Source of the DNA: Paracoccus tegillarcae
Lineage (GTDB): Bacteria; Pseudomonadota; Alphaproteobacteria; Rhodobacterales; Rhodobacteraceae
DNA length: 64,000 nt
Direction of reading: 5' to 3'
Assembly (NCBI RefSeq): GCF_002847305.1
Contig: NZ_CP025408.1
Span: forward strand, 2,625,001-2,689,000
Made by a program: the position numbers and the translations under genes. The stretch's first letter is position 1. Each line of letters begins with the position of its first letter. Below, piece by piece: positions 24,892-32,805 of the stretch. The notes under the pieces are model-generated. The model made no database searches. It was not told where the DNA came from and saw only the letters and a list, made by a program, of their open reading frames with translations.

Positions 24892-25083
24892 GTGTCGAAG
24901 CCAGTCGCACTTATTGGTCATCTTCACAGCTGCCCAGTCCACGGCGGTGGGCCGGTGATGAACCCCGGACAAACCCTTGTCAGGCTCAACGGCTTTCCGC
25001 CACTGCGGCTCGTGATACCTCACGCATGCGCGATTACTTGCGAATTGTCCGGCCTGCCAGCGGCTCGTCAGGTAATTGGCTAA
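24892..25083 (+). pseudogene. Truncated PAAR gene
   Basis: From GTG at 24892 the first 35 or so residues (VALIGHLHSCPVHGGGPVMN, then PGQTLVRLNGFP) match the intact PAAR protein at 26419, after which the frame runs into unrelated residues and stops at 25081. The glycine- and cysteine-rich second half of the PAAR cone is missing. It is probably what remains of a PAAR-toxin fusion whose middle was deleted. Confidence 0.7.
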
Positions 25084-25153
25084 TATCTTGAATATCAACG
25101 AAAGAGGGGATCACCATCTCGATAAAAACGGAGTGCCTGTCCCGAAAAATTAA
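25082..25153 (+). pseudogene. Possible toxin C-terminal tip
   Basis: A 23-codon open stretch without its own good start reads NILNINERGDHHLDKNGVPV and PKN before TAA. The RGDHHLD-NG-PVPK pattern resembles the extreme C-termini of polymorphic toxins. It lies between the truncated PAAR and a small gene that could be its immunity gene. The match is by eye and short. Confidence 0.3.
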
Positions 25154-25215
25154 GGTGCTTCTCATATTTCTCCGGGAACCACGATACGAAACAATAGGAA
25201 TGGCGGCCTAATGTC

Positions 25216-25599
25216 ATGATGATGCACCTTGATGATTTCTTAGAAAAATACGATCTCTACGATAAGGCTGTTTTGTCCATAGCTGAGGCGTCTCAAGACA
25301 GTGTTCTTCTGAGTTTCGATCTCTATAGCGAGGACGATCCTGATCGGAATGACTATGGCAAAGAATATTTGCTTCTCGTTACGATTCCACGATCGCAAAT
25401 AAAAGTCATCACGGGACCTCTCTTTATAAGTGAGCCGGAATGCTATGGTCAGGTGCTCGAAGATTCCTCGGAAGGAAAAGCACTGTTTATAGGAATTGAA
25501 TGGTCAAGATATTCGAACAATTACTATGAATGGAGTAAACTGCAAATCGGGTCTGGGGCGCTAGATACAAAGGAAGTTATTGTTGAAAGAAAGCAATGA
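25216..25599 (+). CDS. Unknown 127-residue protein, possible orphan immunity protein
   Basis: Family not recognised. It starts MMMHLDDFLEKYDLYDKAVL (three consecutive ATG codons at 25216, 25219 and 25222) and is acidic with alternating beta-like and aromatic stretches (EYLLLVTIPRSQIKVITGPL, IGIEWSRYSNNYYEWSKL). AT-rich codon use. Its place after a decayed PAAR-toxin module is that of an immunity gene. The stop overlaps the next short frame by ATGA. Confidence 0.5.
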   Translation: MMMHLDDFLEKYDLYDKAVLSIAEASQDSVLLSFDLYSEDDPDRNDYGKEYLLLVTIPRSQIKVITGPLFISEPECYGQVLEDSSEGKALFIGIEWSRYSNNYYEWSKLQIGSGALDTKEVIVERKQ

Positions 25600-25748
25600 T
25601 TAACTTTTCTCACGATCGACTGCTCAACGTGACGCCTGCTTGGTATTGGATGGTGTCAGACCGCGCTGGCGAATTCGATGACGCCTTATTGCGCCCTATA
25701 AAAAGGCTTGATGTCGTTCACGCTGCAACGGAGAGATTACTTCTCTAA
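25596..25748 (+). CDS. Short 50-residue frame, probably a gene remnant
   Basis: Starts at an ATG overlapping the previous stop by four bases and reads MINFSHDRLLNVTPAWYWMV, then about 30 more residues. The translational coupling suggests it was the next gene of the module, but its end is overrun by the start of the 228-residue gene, with which it overlaps 38 nt in another frame. Likely truncated; no family recognised. Confidence 0.35.
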   Translation: MINFSHDRLLNVTPAWYWMVSDRAGEFDDALLRPIKRLDVVHAATERLLL

Positions 25749-26397
25749 GCAGCAGAGCATTGATCCGTCGGGATCTGATACCCAGATAAGTAATAATGTG
25801 CGCGAGATGCTTGAACGGCTGGAGGACGCCGGTGAAGACATTGATCGTATTTATGAATGGGGGCGCGCGTTAGATTCAGATATGTGGAGCTATGCAGAGT
25901 TCGAAGGACGCCCATCTGCTTCGCTTTGGGACAATACGATTGGTTGGTGGCGACCTGATGAACTCGCTAAGCTTGATCGGTCTGGCGTGGATGTGCGAGA
26001 TCGGCTCTATGCCTCTTGGAATGAACAGGTCAATAAGCCCGCGGCTGCCCTGAAGCACCGTGTGAAGCTTGATCGAAAAGGGTGGCAGGAAGATGAAACT
26101 CGTCGATCGGAATGGGATAACTTTCTCTGGGACAAGTGGTTCAAGGAGTTTCAATACGATCCCGCTAAGGTCGCCGCAGATGGATATCGGCGGATGCTTT
26201 TCCGCGAATGGTGGCGCAAGATTGGGCCGACAATCACGCCGGAAGAGCGGGTCCAGATGGTGCGTTGGCATGAAGAGGGTTCACGAGCACGCGACAAGGA
26301 TGGCTTTCTTCAAGCCAACGACATCGGCTGGATAGGAGATGCCGTGATGACGGACGTGTTTCCGCCCTTTTTCGACGTAGTTGCAAAGTCGCGATAG
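25711..26397 (+). CDS. Unknown 228-residue protein of the T6SS island
   Basis: Family not recognised. Strongly charged and tryptophan-rich (DNTIGWWRPDELAKLDRSG, SEWDNFLWDKWFKEFQYD, LFREWWRKIGPTITPEERV), predicted soluble and helical. The ATG at 25711 has no clear ribosome site; TTG at 25708 is an alternative. AT-rich compared with the chromosome. It lies 21 nt upstream of the PAAR gene, so it could be an immunity or adaptor protein; no evidence decides. Confidence 0.5.
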   Translation: MSFTLQRRDYFSKQQSIDPSGSDTQISNNVREMLERLEDAGEDIDRIYEWGRALDSDMWSYAEFEGRPSASLWDNTIGWWRPDELAKLDRSGVDVRDRLYASWNEQVNKPAAALKHRVKLDRKGWQEDETRRSEWDNFLWDKWFKEFQYDPAKVAADGYRRMLFREWWRKIGPTITPEERVQMVRWHEEGSRARDKDGFLQANDIGWIGDAVMTDVFPPFFDVVAKSR

Positions 26398-26418
26398 TCG
26401 CCATGATTGAGGAAAGCG

Positions 26419-26700
26419 ATGTCCAAACCAGTCGCACTTGTCGGCCATCCGCACACCTGTCCGATCCACGGCGGTGGGCCGGTGATGAACCCCGGGCAGG
26501 CTTTCGTGAGGTTCAACGGCATTCCGCTAGCGGTCGAAGGTGGGCAATGCGGCTGTCCCGGGACGCCTCCGCTGCCCGACCCGATGGTGAAGGGCTCAGG
26601 CATGGTCAAGATCAACGGGCGCGGCGTCATGCGTATCGGCGACAAGACGGCGCATGGTGGCAAGATTGCGATGGGCGTTCCGACGCTGAAAGCCGACTGA
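26419..26700 (+). CDS. PAAR spike-tip protein
   Basis: 93 residues, the size of a stand-alone PAAR protein that sharpens the VgrG spike. It shows GHPHTCPIHGGGPVMNPG, PLAVEGGQCGCPGTPPLPDP and the closing GDKTAHGGKIAMG. The histidines and the two cysteines fit the zinc site at the cone tip. GAGGAAAG precedes the ATG. Codon use returns to the host pattern here. Confidence 0.9.
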   Translation: MSKPVALVGHPHTCPIHGGGPVMNPGQAFVRFNGIPLAVEGGQCGCPGTPPLPDPMVKGSGMVKINGRGVMRIGDKTAHGGKIAMGVPTLKAD

Positions 26701-26730
26701 CCTCGGTCCGGTCGGGACGGTGATGGGGCA

Positions 26731-28083
26731 ATGATACAGATGGTGGAACGCAACGACATATCGGGTCTGCTGGGCTTTATCGGCCGGGACGAGATCTGGC
26801 GCGAGCGGCTGCAGGATGCGGTCGCGGAGCATCTGTTGCCGGCGCTTGAGGAGTTCGATCTCGATCATGACGACCTGACCGATCTTCTGGGCGAGCAGTG
26901 GTCGGGCGTGCTCTGGGGCTGCGGTTTCGAGGATTTCCTTGGCCACCGCTACGGCGACGGCAATATCGTCGATCTTTACCTGAAGCGTCGAGGATGGAAG
27001 GAAAGCGTGCTGAACCGGGCCTATTTCGCGGCGCTGCGCGATAACCCGGTCAGCCTTTATGAGGTCAGTGATGTCCGGCCCGGCACCTCGATGGTGCTGC
27101 GCGATCTGCTGACGGATGCCGCGGCCGTCACCGTGCGCGAGAAATCCGCCAGCCGCACACTGAAACGATGGGACCGGATCGCTGTCCGCGTGGTGCCCGA
27201 GCGCGATCACCATGTGATTTCTGGTGCCCTGCTTCCCTTCTCGTCCGAGGCCACCGATCTGCTGCTCTCGGGCCTGCGCGATGCGTTGAAGATGAAGAAA
27301 CGCGATCTGCTGCGGCTGACGTCCGAACAACTGTCGAGCTGCGCGCCGATCTTCACCGCCGCCTGGCTGTTCACGGAAATTGCCCGGACGCTCGATCCCG
27401 CCGTGCCGGAACTGTTCAATTCGGACGGCGATGAGGTGATGTTCCACGACCTGCGCTTCCCCTTCGCCGCCGGCGCGACGCAGAGACAGGTCGCGACGGG
27501 ACTGGACAGGGTGAAGGCGCTTCTGCCCGAGGGGCCGAAATTCTGGAACTGGATTGCCGTGCGAAAAGGTCGAGGCGCCCGACCCGCAAGCGGCACCATG
27601 CTGGAAAGCCAGATGGAGAGCGGGGAAACGGTGCTGGGGAGGCTGGAGCTGAAGGGCAAAGCGCTGCTGGTCAGCGTCAATTCGGCCAGGCGCGCGAAGA
27701 AGGCCGAGGCGCTGGTGAGCAAGGCGGTGGGCGAGCTTTTGAAACCCCCGCTGACCAGGATCCGCACCGTCGAGCAGATGATGGCCGAGCGGCGAAGCGA
27801 AAAGCCTGGGGACGCGGCCGAAGACATCCCGCCCGAAATCGCGCGTCAGATCATGCAGGAATACATGGACCGTCACTATCGCGAAACGCTGGACGCGCCA
27901 TTACCGATGCTGGGCGGCAAATCTCCCCGTCAGGCGGCACGCAGCGCGGCCGGGCGCGAGAAGGTGGTCGAGTGGCTGAAATATCTGGAGAACGGCAATG
28001 CCCGCGGTGAAGGGGGAGCCGTCGCCGAATACGATTTCGGCTGGATGTGGGCCGAACTTGGGCTGGAGGGGCACAGGAAATGA
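26731..28083 (+). CDS. Unknown 450-residue protein with an MbcA/ParS-like C-terminal segment
   Basis: No overall family recognised. The final 60 residues (ETLDAPLPMLGGKSPRQAAR, then GREKVVEWLKYLE) match the pattern found in the C-terminal segment of SEC-C/DUF2384-related proteins and the toxin-binding part of Xre/MbcA/ParS antitoxins. The remainder is helical and acidic (LLPALEEFDLDHDDLTDLLG) with a long central domain. It follows the PAAR gene by 30 nt and has host-like codon use. It could be a T6SS-linked accessory gene or ordinary chromosome at the island edge. Confidence 0.5.
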   Translation: MIQMVERNDISGLLGFIGRDEIWRERLQDAVAEHLLPALEEFDLDHDDLTDLLGEQWSGVLWGCGFEDFLGHRYGDGNIVDLYLKRRGWKESVLNRAYFAALRDNPVSLYEVSDVRPGTSMVLRDLLTDAAAVTVREKSASRTLKRWDRIAVRVVPERDHHVISGALLPFSSEATDLLLSGLRDALKMKKRDLLRLTSEQLSSCAPIFTAAWLFTEIARTLDPAVPELFNSDGDEVMFHDLRFPFAAGATQRQVATGLDRVKALLPEGPKFWNWIAVRKGRGARPASGTMLESQMESGETVLGRLELKGKALLVSVNSARRAKKAEALVSKAVGELLKPPLTRIRTVEQMMAERRSEKPGDAAEDIPPEIARQIMQEYMDRHYRETLDAPLPMLGGKSPRQAARSAAGREKVVEWLKYLENGNARGEGGAVAEYDFGWMWAELGLEGHRK

Positions 28084-28253
28084 GCGCCATTTGCCTGACC
28101 TGCTGCGATGCTCCGATGGTGTCGAAAAACGCTTACCTCAACGCCACCTCAACCCTTGGCTGCAGTTTTCGCGCAGGTTGCGCCGTCCAAAGCCGCTTAA
28201 TGCGGTCAAGCGTCGGAATGAAAATCGCTAGGAATCAAACGGTTGTCGAGTAA
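28080..28253 (+). pseudogene. Truncated short gene at the island edge
   Basis: An ATG overlapping the preceding stop by four bases opens MSAICLTCCDAPMVSKN, after which the frame enters the first copy of a 27-nt direct repeat (28133) and ends at 28253. The coupled start suggests a real gene whose body was replaced at the repeat. The CLTCC motif hints at metal binding. No family recognised. Confidence 0.35.
28133..28159 (+). repeat. Imperfect 27-nt direct repeat, copy 1
   Basis: Reads TTACCTCAACGCCACCTCAA then CCCTTGG. It matches 28405-28431 at 24 of 27 positions. The two copies flank the tRNA-like fragment at 28302-28340. Confidence 0.6.
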
Positions 28254-28301
28254 GATGCTGAAATCGCTCGGTTTTCAATTTTCTCCCCTGATCGGCTCAG
28301 A

Positions 28302-28340
28302 GCCTGAAGGTCGTAGCTTCAAATCCTACCCTCGCCACCA
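28302..28340 (+). repeat. tRNA 3'-end fragment (possible attachment site)
   Basis: 39 nt ending in CGCCACCA, with a T-arm-like GTAGC TTCAAAT CCTAC in which the innermost stem pair is mismatched. No 5' half, anticodon arm or D-arm can be folded upstream, so it is a fragment rather than a tRNA gene. Such fragments are left when elements integrate into the 3' end of a tRNA gene. The parental tRNA is not in the window. Confidence 0.55.
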
Positions 28341-28404
28341 AAAAATACCAGGATATCAAACGCTTGAATGTCGACCGAAATGGTGAGGCATAGCCATCAG
28401 CAGT

Positions 28405-28431
28405 TTACATCAACGCCACGTCAACGCTTGG
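28405..28431 (+). repeat. Imperfect 27-nt direct repeat, copy 2
   Basis: Second copy of the 28133-28159 repeat, differing at three positions. One frame through it reads YINATSTLGETRGPYSAN then TAA, which might be the end of a displaced gene. The stretch 28254-28458 holds no gene otherwise. Confidence 0.6.
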
Positions 28432-28458
28432 GGAGACGCGTGGACCCTATTCGGCCAA

Positions 28459-29445
28459 CTAAATAGCACGACCATTGATTGCGGAATTCTGACAGGCTAG
28501 CGCCACTTGCAATGCTGCCCGTCCATCCAATGCAGTTGCCGATGGTGTACGGTCTTCTGTCACCGATGAATAAAACTCACCGAGCGCATTATAGAATGAC
28601 ATGTCGTAACGCTCGAGGAAGAAGTGCTTCAGGGGCTGCTTCGCCTCGGTGGCTGTGGCCCCCCAACGCAGGACATTTTCGTCACAATGATTAACCGTCT
28701 GCAGCAGCCCGTCGTCGCCGAATGCCTCAATCCGCTGATCAATTCCATAGGCACAGCTGCGCGAATTGTTGATGTGCACGAGCAGCCCTGAGGGCATTTT
28801 GAGCGTCGTCATTGGCAGATCATAATCGCCTTCGGCGCAGATCCGGGGGTCATGGACGCAGCTGCCAGTGGCGATGACCTGCACTGGCGATTCTCCGGCG
28901 ATCCAGCACATTAAATCGATGTCATGGATTGTCGCATCGACGAAATAGCCGCCAGAATTGCGCACATATTCGATCGGCGGCGGGGCCGGCTCACGACTTG
29001 TGCTCACCAACATCGTAAGGCGTCCGATCTCGCCATTGCGCACGGCGGCAGCGAGCGCGGCGTTATCGGAATCAAAGCGCCTGTTGAAGCCCAGCATGAA
29101 GGGCACCCGATGCTCCTTTAGTGTTTCGAGGCATTCGTCAACCCGCACGAGTGACTGGTCCAACGGCTTTTCGCAGTAGATCGGCTTTCCCGCCTGCGCT
29201 GCGCGGACTATGTAATCCACATGCGTATTCGTCGGCGTCGCGATGATGACCGCATCGACGGCGGGATCGCCCAGCACGTCGTCCAGAACCGTCATCGCCC
29301 GGCCGCCATATTGATCGGCGACCGCATTGGAAGAGCTTTCGCGCGGATTGAACATAACCTCCAGCCTCAGCCCGTTATGTGCGTTGATCTTGGGGCCATA
29401 GACATGGGCCATGCGACTCGTTCCCAGCAATGCAACTCCCAGCAT
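28459..29445 (-). CDS. Gfo/Idh/MocA oxidoreductase, inositol 2-dehydrogenase-like
   Basis: 328 residues. The N-terminal Rossmann fold (MLGVALLGTSRMAHVYGP) binds NAD(P). The conserved CEKPLD motif follows at about residue 95, then the substrate domain with GFNRRFDSD and DATIHDIDLMCWIAGE, where the HDID histidine is the usual catalytic residue. The family oxidises cyclitols and sugars such as myo-inositol; the exact substrate cannot be fixed. The start at 29445 lies 4 nt after the stop of the GMC gene, so both were one operon, now with a broken first gene. Confidence 0.85.
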   Translation of the reverse strand: MLGVALLGTSRMAHVYGPKINAHNGLRLEVMFNPRESSSNAVADQYGGRAMTVLDDVLGDPAVDAVIIATPTNTHVDYIVRAAQAGKPIYCEKPLDQSLVRVDECLETLKEHRVPFMLGFNRRFDSDNAALAAAVRNGEIGRLTMLVSTSREPAPPPIEYVRNSGGYFVDATIHDIDLMCWIAGESPVQVIATGSCVHDPRICAEGDYDLPMTTLKMPSGLLVHINNSRSCAYGIDQRIEAFGDDGLLQTVNHCDENVLRWGATATEAKQPLKHFFLERYDMSFYNALGEFYSSVTEDRTPSATALDGRAALQVALACQNSAINGRAI

Positions 29446-29449
29446 CGTT

Positions 29450-31035
29450 CTACCTCGCATCCTCATTGATCATCGCCGCGGCCTTTTCGCCGATCATGAT
29501 TGTGGCCGCATTCGTGTTGCCGGTGACGATGCGCGGCATGATCGACGCATCGACGACACGCAGTCCATCAATTCCGCGCACACGCAGACGCGGATCAACT
29601 ACCGCATCAGGACCAGCGCCCATCTTGCAGCTGCCGACAGGATGCAGCAAAGATAGACCCGAGCCGCGACAATATTCCAGCAATTCCTGGTCCGATTGCA
29701 GGTCTTCGCCCGGCGTAAGCTCGGTCCCTACGCAACGTGCCATCGGATCGGTCGCGGCGATGCGACGCCCGAATCTGAGACCTGCGATGGCGGCGCGCTG
29801 ATCGACCTCATCTGCGAGGAAATTGAACTGGATTTCCGGTGCATCGCATGGCTTGGGACCGGTCAGCCGGACATGCCCGCGCGAATTGGGGCGCATATGT
29901 TCAGCAAGAATGGTGAAGCCGGAAAAGGGCAGAGGCTTCAGGTGTTCGTCGGTGCACCATGCCATGAAAGTTACCATCATGTCGGGGCGGTCAATGTCGG
30001 GTCCCGATTTTATGAACGTGTTCGAGTAGTTAACATTGTCCGCGAAAGGCCCGGTGCGGAACAGCAGATAGAGCAGCAGCTGCCCACCTTTCAGCTTGTT
30101 GTTGTAAAGATCGTTGACTGTCGATTTAACGGTAGAGCGATATTCAGCCCCGACGCAGAAGTGGTCCTGAAGGTTCTCGCCAACGCCGGGCAGATCATGC
30201 TGTGGCGAGACGCCATTCGATCGCAGCAGGCTGGCGGGGCCAATGCTGGAAAGCTGCAAAAGTTGCGGAGAGTTGAAGGAGCCGCCGCACAAGATCACCT
30301 CGCGCCGCGCGCGGGCGGAATGGCGGCCGGGAGGATCTGACCAAGTGACGCCTGTCGCACGTCGGCCGTCCAGATCGATCCGTTCGACCAAGGCTTTTAG
30401 CTGCATTTTGATGTTATTTTGCGCGGACCGCGCAGATATCCGGCTGCGGTGCTCCATCGGCGGCCTTTCCTGGTCGTGGTCTGGACATAGCCCATGCCCT
30501 CTTACCGGGCGCCGTTGAAATCATCACTACGTGGGACGCCCAAGGCTTCGGACGCGGCATGGAACCCCTCTCCCAATGCGTGCTCCGTGCGCAGATCAGA
30601 TACCGCGACCGGTCCGCCTACGCCGTGATATTCGCTGGCACCGCGCTCCTGGTCTTCACAAGACTTGAAATCTAGCAAGACCTCGTCCTAGCCCCAGCCG
30701 ATGCATCCATCCGCAGCCCAGCCATCGAAATCCTGCGGCTGGCCACGCATATAAATCATGCCGTTGATCGCACCGGTTCCGCCCAGCACCTTGCCACGTG
30801 GCTGGAACAGGCGCCGCCCGTTCACATGCGGCTCTGGCAGGCTTTCGTAACACCAGTTCACGGACGGGTTATCATAAAGCAGGGAATATCCCAGAGGTAT
30901 ATGGATGAACGGGTTGCGATCGCTTCCGCCTGCCTCCAGCAGCAAGACCTTGTGACCAGCTTCTCCCAATCTGCTGGCGACAGCGCATCCGGCAGAGCCG
31001 GCCCCGATCACAATGAAATCAAACTCCTCACCCAT
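29450..31035 (-). pseudogene. GMC-family (choline dehydrogenase-like) oxidoreductase pseudogene
   Basis: Both ends of a roughly 530-residue GMC flavoprotein are present. The N-terminus (FDFIVIGAGSAGCAVASRLG, with KVLGGTGAINGMIYMRG) runs to an in-frame TAG at 30688. The frame then continues with recognisable GMC sequence (EYHGVGGPVAVSDL) to an in-frame TAA at 30502, and a frameshift near 30425 moves to the frame of the C-terminal half (LLHPVGSCKMGAG, DASIMPRIVTGNTNAATIMI). Two nonsense codons and one frameshift make a functional product unlikely. It probably oxidised an alcohol or polyol alongside the downstream dehydrogenase. Confidence 0.88.
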
Positions 31036-31196
31036 CCTTCTTCGCCCCCTGAATACCTTTCAGGCCAGAGGGTGACACGGGCTTGGAGCGCAACGGGACA
31101 GCCAACATATCAGATATGGACAAACCGGCGCCTTCAGAGATTTGCCAGAACTGAAATCATCGGTTCCGGATGGAATGCACCAGGAAAGGCGCTGTG

Positions 31197-31364
31197 ATGA
31201 CACGTGAAGAGCTGCTGCGAATCCTCAGCTTCGTGGATTCGAACCGCAGGATCGCTGAAAAGGATACGCGATTGTCCGCAGTTGACCCGAGATGGAACAT
31301 TATCTCTTTCGCAATTCGCCGTCATCTGGAGGGAAAATTGATTACGGTGACTTCGGCTGGGTGA
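31197..31364 (+). pseudogene. N-terminal gene fragment cut by an ISL3 remnant
   Basis: 55 codons from ATG: MTREELLRILSFVDSNRRIA and later DPRWNIISFAIRRHLEGKLI. It reads like the start of a winged-helix protein and stops where the ISL3 fragment begins. The rest of the gene is absent. Family not certain. Confidence 0.4.
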
Positions 31365-31689
31365 CAATCTTGCCGACACGTGAGGTGCGTCGCGCAAAAG
31401 GACGCGCGATCGAGGCGATCTGGCCCGAGAACGTCCGGCGCGCGCAAGCGGGCGCCAAACATCGCCAACGGCAAACCGCGAGGTCAACCGTTACCTCGTT
31501 TCCATGCGCGGGATGATCCTGCAGCCACTGACGCCGCCAGCCGTGACGTCGTGGTGAATGCAATCCACAGTCTGGGCAGATGCCGTTTGGTGTCAGACTG
31601 CCCGATACAATCCACCTGCCGGTTTCACTTCGCTCAACGCTTTGAACCGAAACATCGCTCCCGGGCGACCAGTGGTGCTTCGAAATCAT
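31342..31689 (-). pseudogene. ISL3-family transposase, N-terminal fragment
   Basis: About 115 residues with the ISL3 N-terminal zinc-binding pattern (CPDCGLHSPRRHGW, then CRWRCLAPACARRTF). ISL3 transposases are about 400 residues, and the catalytic core is missing. The adjacent 31690-31813 stretch holds no gene and is probably the rest of the IS end. Confidence 0.75.
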
Positions 31690-31813
31690 GACTATCCCTC
31701 CTGAATTTTCCAGTCTCAGGATAGTTGCGCCACACAAATTGAGGATGACCCGATTTTAGGGCAACGCGATACTCCCTCTTGAGCGGGTGGGGCCTTCGCT
31801 GTTTCGCGCGCCT

Positions 31814-32713
31814 TCATAGTTGCTGCGCCACGGTCTGAAGCCAACTGGCGAAGGCCTCCATCGCCGGGCTTTCGCCGCGCGCGGCGGGCCGGATCAGGGC
31901 GTAGTGGGTCATTCCCGGCAAAGGCCGCGCATGAACGCGGTGCAATGTTCCGGACGCCAGTGCCGCCTGCACAAAAATATCGGGCAATAGCGCAAGCCCC
32001 AGACCTGCCTGTGCCGCTGAAATGACCATATCGAAATGTTGCACCCTTGGCCCCTGCAAGCGCTCAGACGTTGCGTCTCCTGCACTGGCATACCAGTCAT
32101 TCCAAAGTTCTGGCCGGGTTGTAAGCTGAATGAGCGGGTATTTCGCCAAGTCCGCTGTGGTCAGATCCCGCCCTTTGGCGACAAGGCGCGGGGACGCCAC
32201 CAGGACCAGCGTTTCCTCTAGCAAGGGCATCACATCGGTGTCCTTGCGGGCCATTACCGCGCGTTGGATCGCGGCATCAAAGGGGCTATCTTCAAAATCC
32301 ACGGGATGCAGGGCCGCGCCAAGGTCAATTGAAACATCGGGGTGCGTTTCCAGAAATTCCGGCAAACGCGGGATCAGCCATGTGGCGGCAAACGTGGGCA
32401 AAACCGCCAGCCGCAAAACATCACCGCCTTTGCCAAACGCCATCGCCATCTTGGCGGATCGGTCAAGTGCGTCCAGAATATCGCGGGCGTCTCGCACCAT
32501 TGCGCGACCGGCATCTGACAATTGCAACCTTTTGCGGACCCGGTGGAAAAGCTGCACCCCCAGCCGTTCTTCCAGTGAGCGGATCGAGCGGCTGACAGCA
32601 CTTTGTGTCAAGTTCAGCGTATCCGCTGCACGCGATACCGAGCCAAGATCGCTGCAAGACACCAATGCACGCAGTTCCTGAACGCTGGGAGTATAATTGG
32701 GGCGATAGATCAT
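31814..32713 (-). CDS. LysR-family regulator of the divergent gcdH operon
   Basis: 299 residues from the ATG at 32713, which gives the usual LysR length; in-frame ATGs further upstream exist and no ribosome site decides. The N-terminal helix-turn-helix is ELRALVSCSDLGSVSRAADT then LNLTQSAVSRSIRSLE. The effector domain follows (LRLAVLPTFAATWLIPRLPE) with GcvA-like features. Divergent placement 92 nt from gcdH suggests it controls that operon, in line with LysR regulators beside glutaryl-CoA dehydrogenase genes elsewhere. Confidence 0.87.
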   Translation of the reverse strand: MIYRPNYTPSVQELRALVSCSDLGSVSRAADTLNLTQSAVSRSIRSLEERLGVQLFHRVRKRLQLSDAGRAMVRDARDILDALDRSAKMAMAFGKGGDVLRLAVLPTFAATWLIPRLPEFLETHPDVSIDLGAALHPVDFEDSPFDAAIQRAVMARKDTDVMPLLEETLVLVASPRLVAKGRDLTTADLAKYPLIQLTTRPELWNDWYASAGDATSERLQGPRVQHFDMVISAAQAGLGLALLPDIFVQAALASGTLHRVHARPLPGMTHYALIRPAARGESPAMEAFASWLQTVAQQL

Positions 32714-32805
32714 ATCATGCGTAAAACTCATGAAGTGTGGAATTTCTATTGTTAGCATCCTGGCCCCGGCTTTGCTAGGACGAGGCAAACCAAAAGGAAC
32801 CCGAC

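Noticed and set aside
28302..28340. A complete tRNA gene
   Set aside because: Only a T-arm and acceptor 3' end are present; no anticodon or D-arm can be folded upstream and the T-stem has a mismatch.
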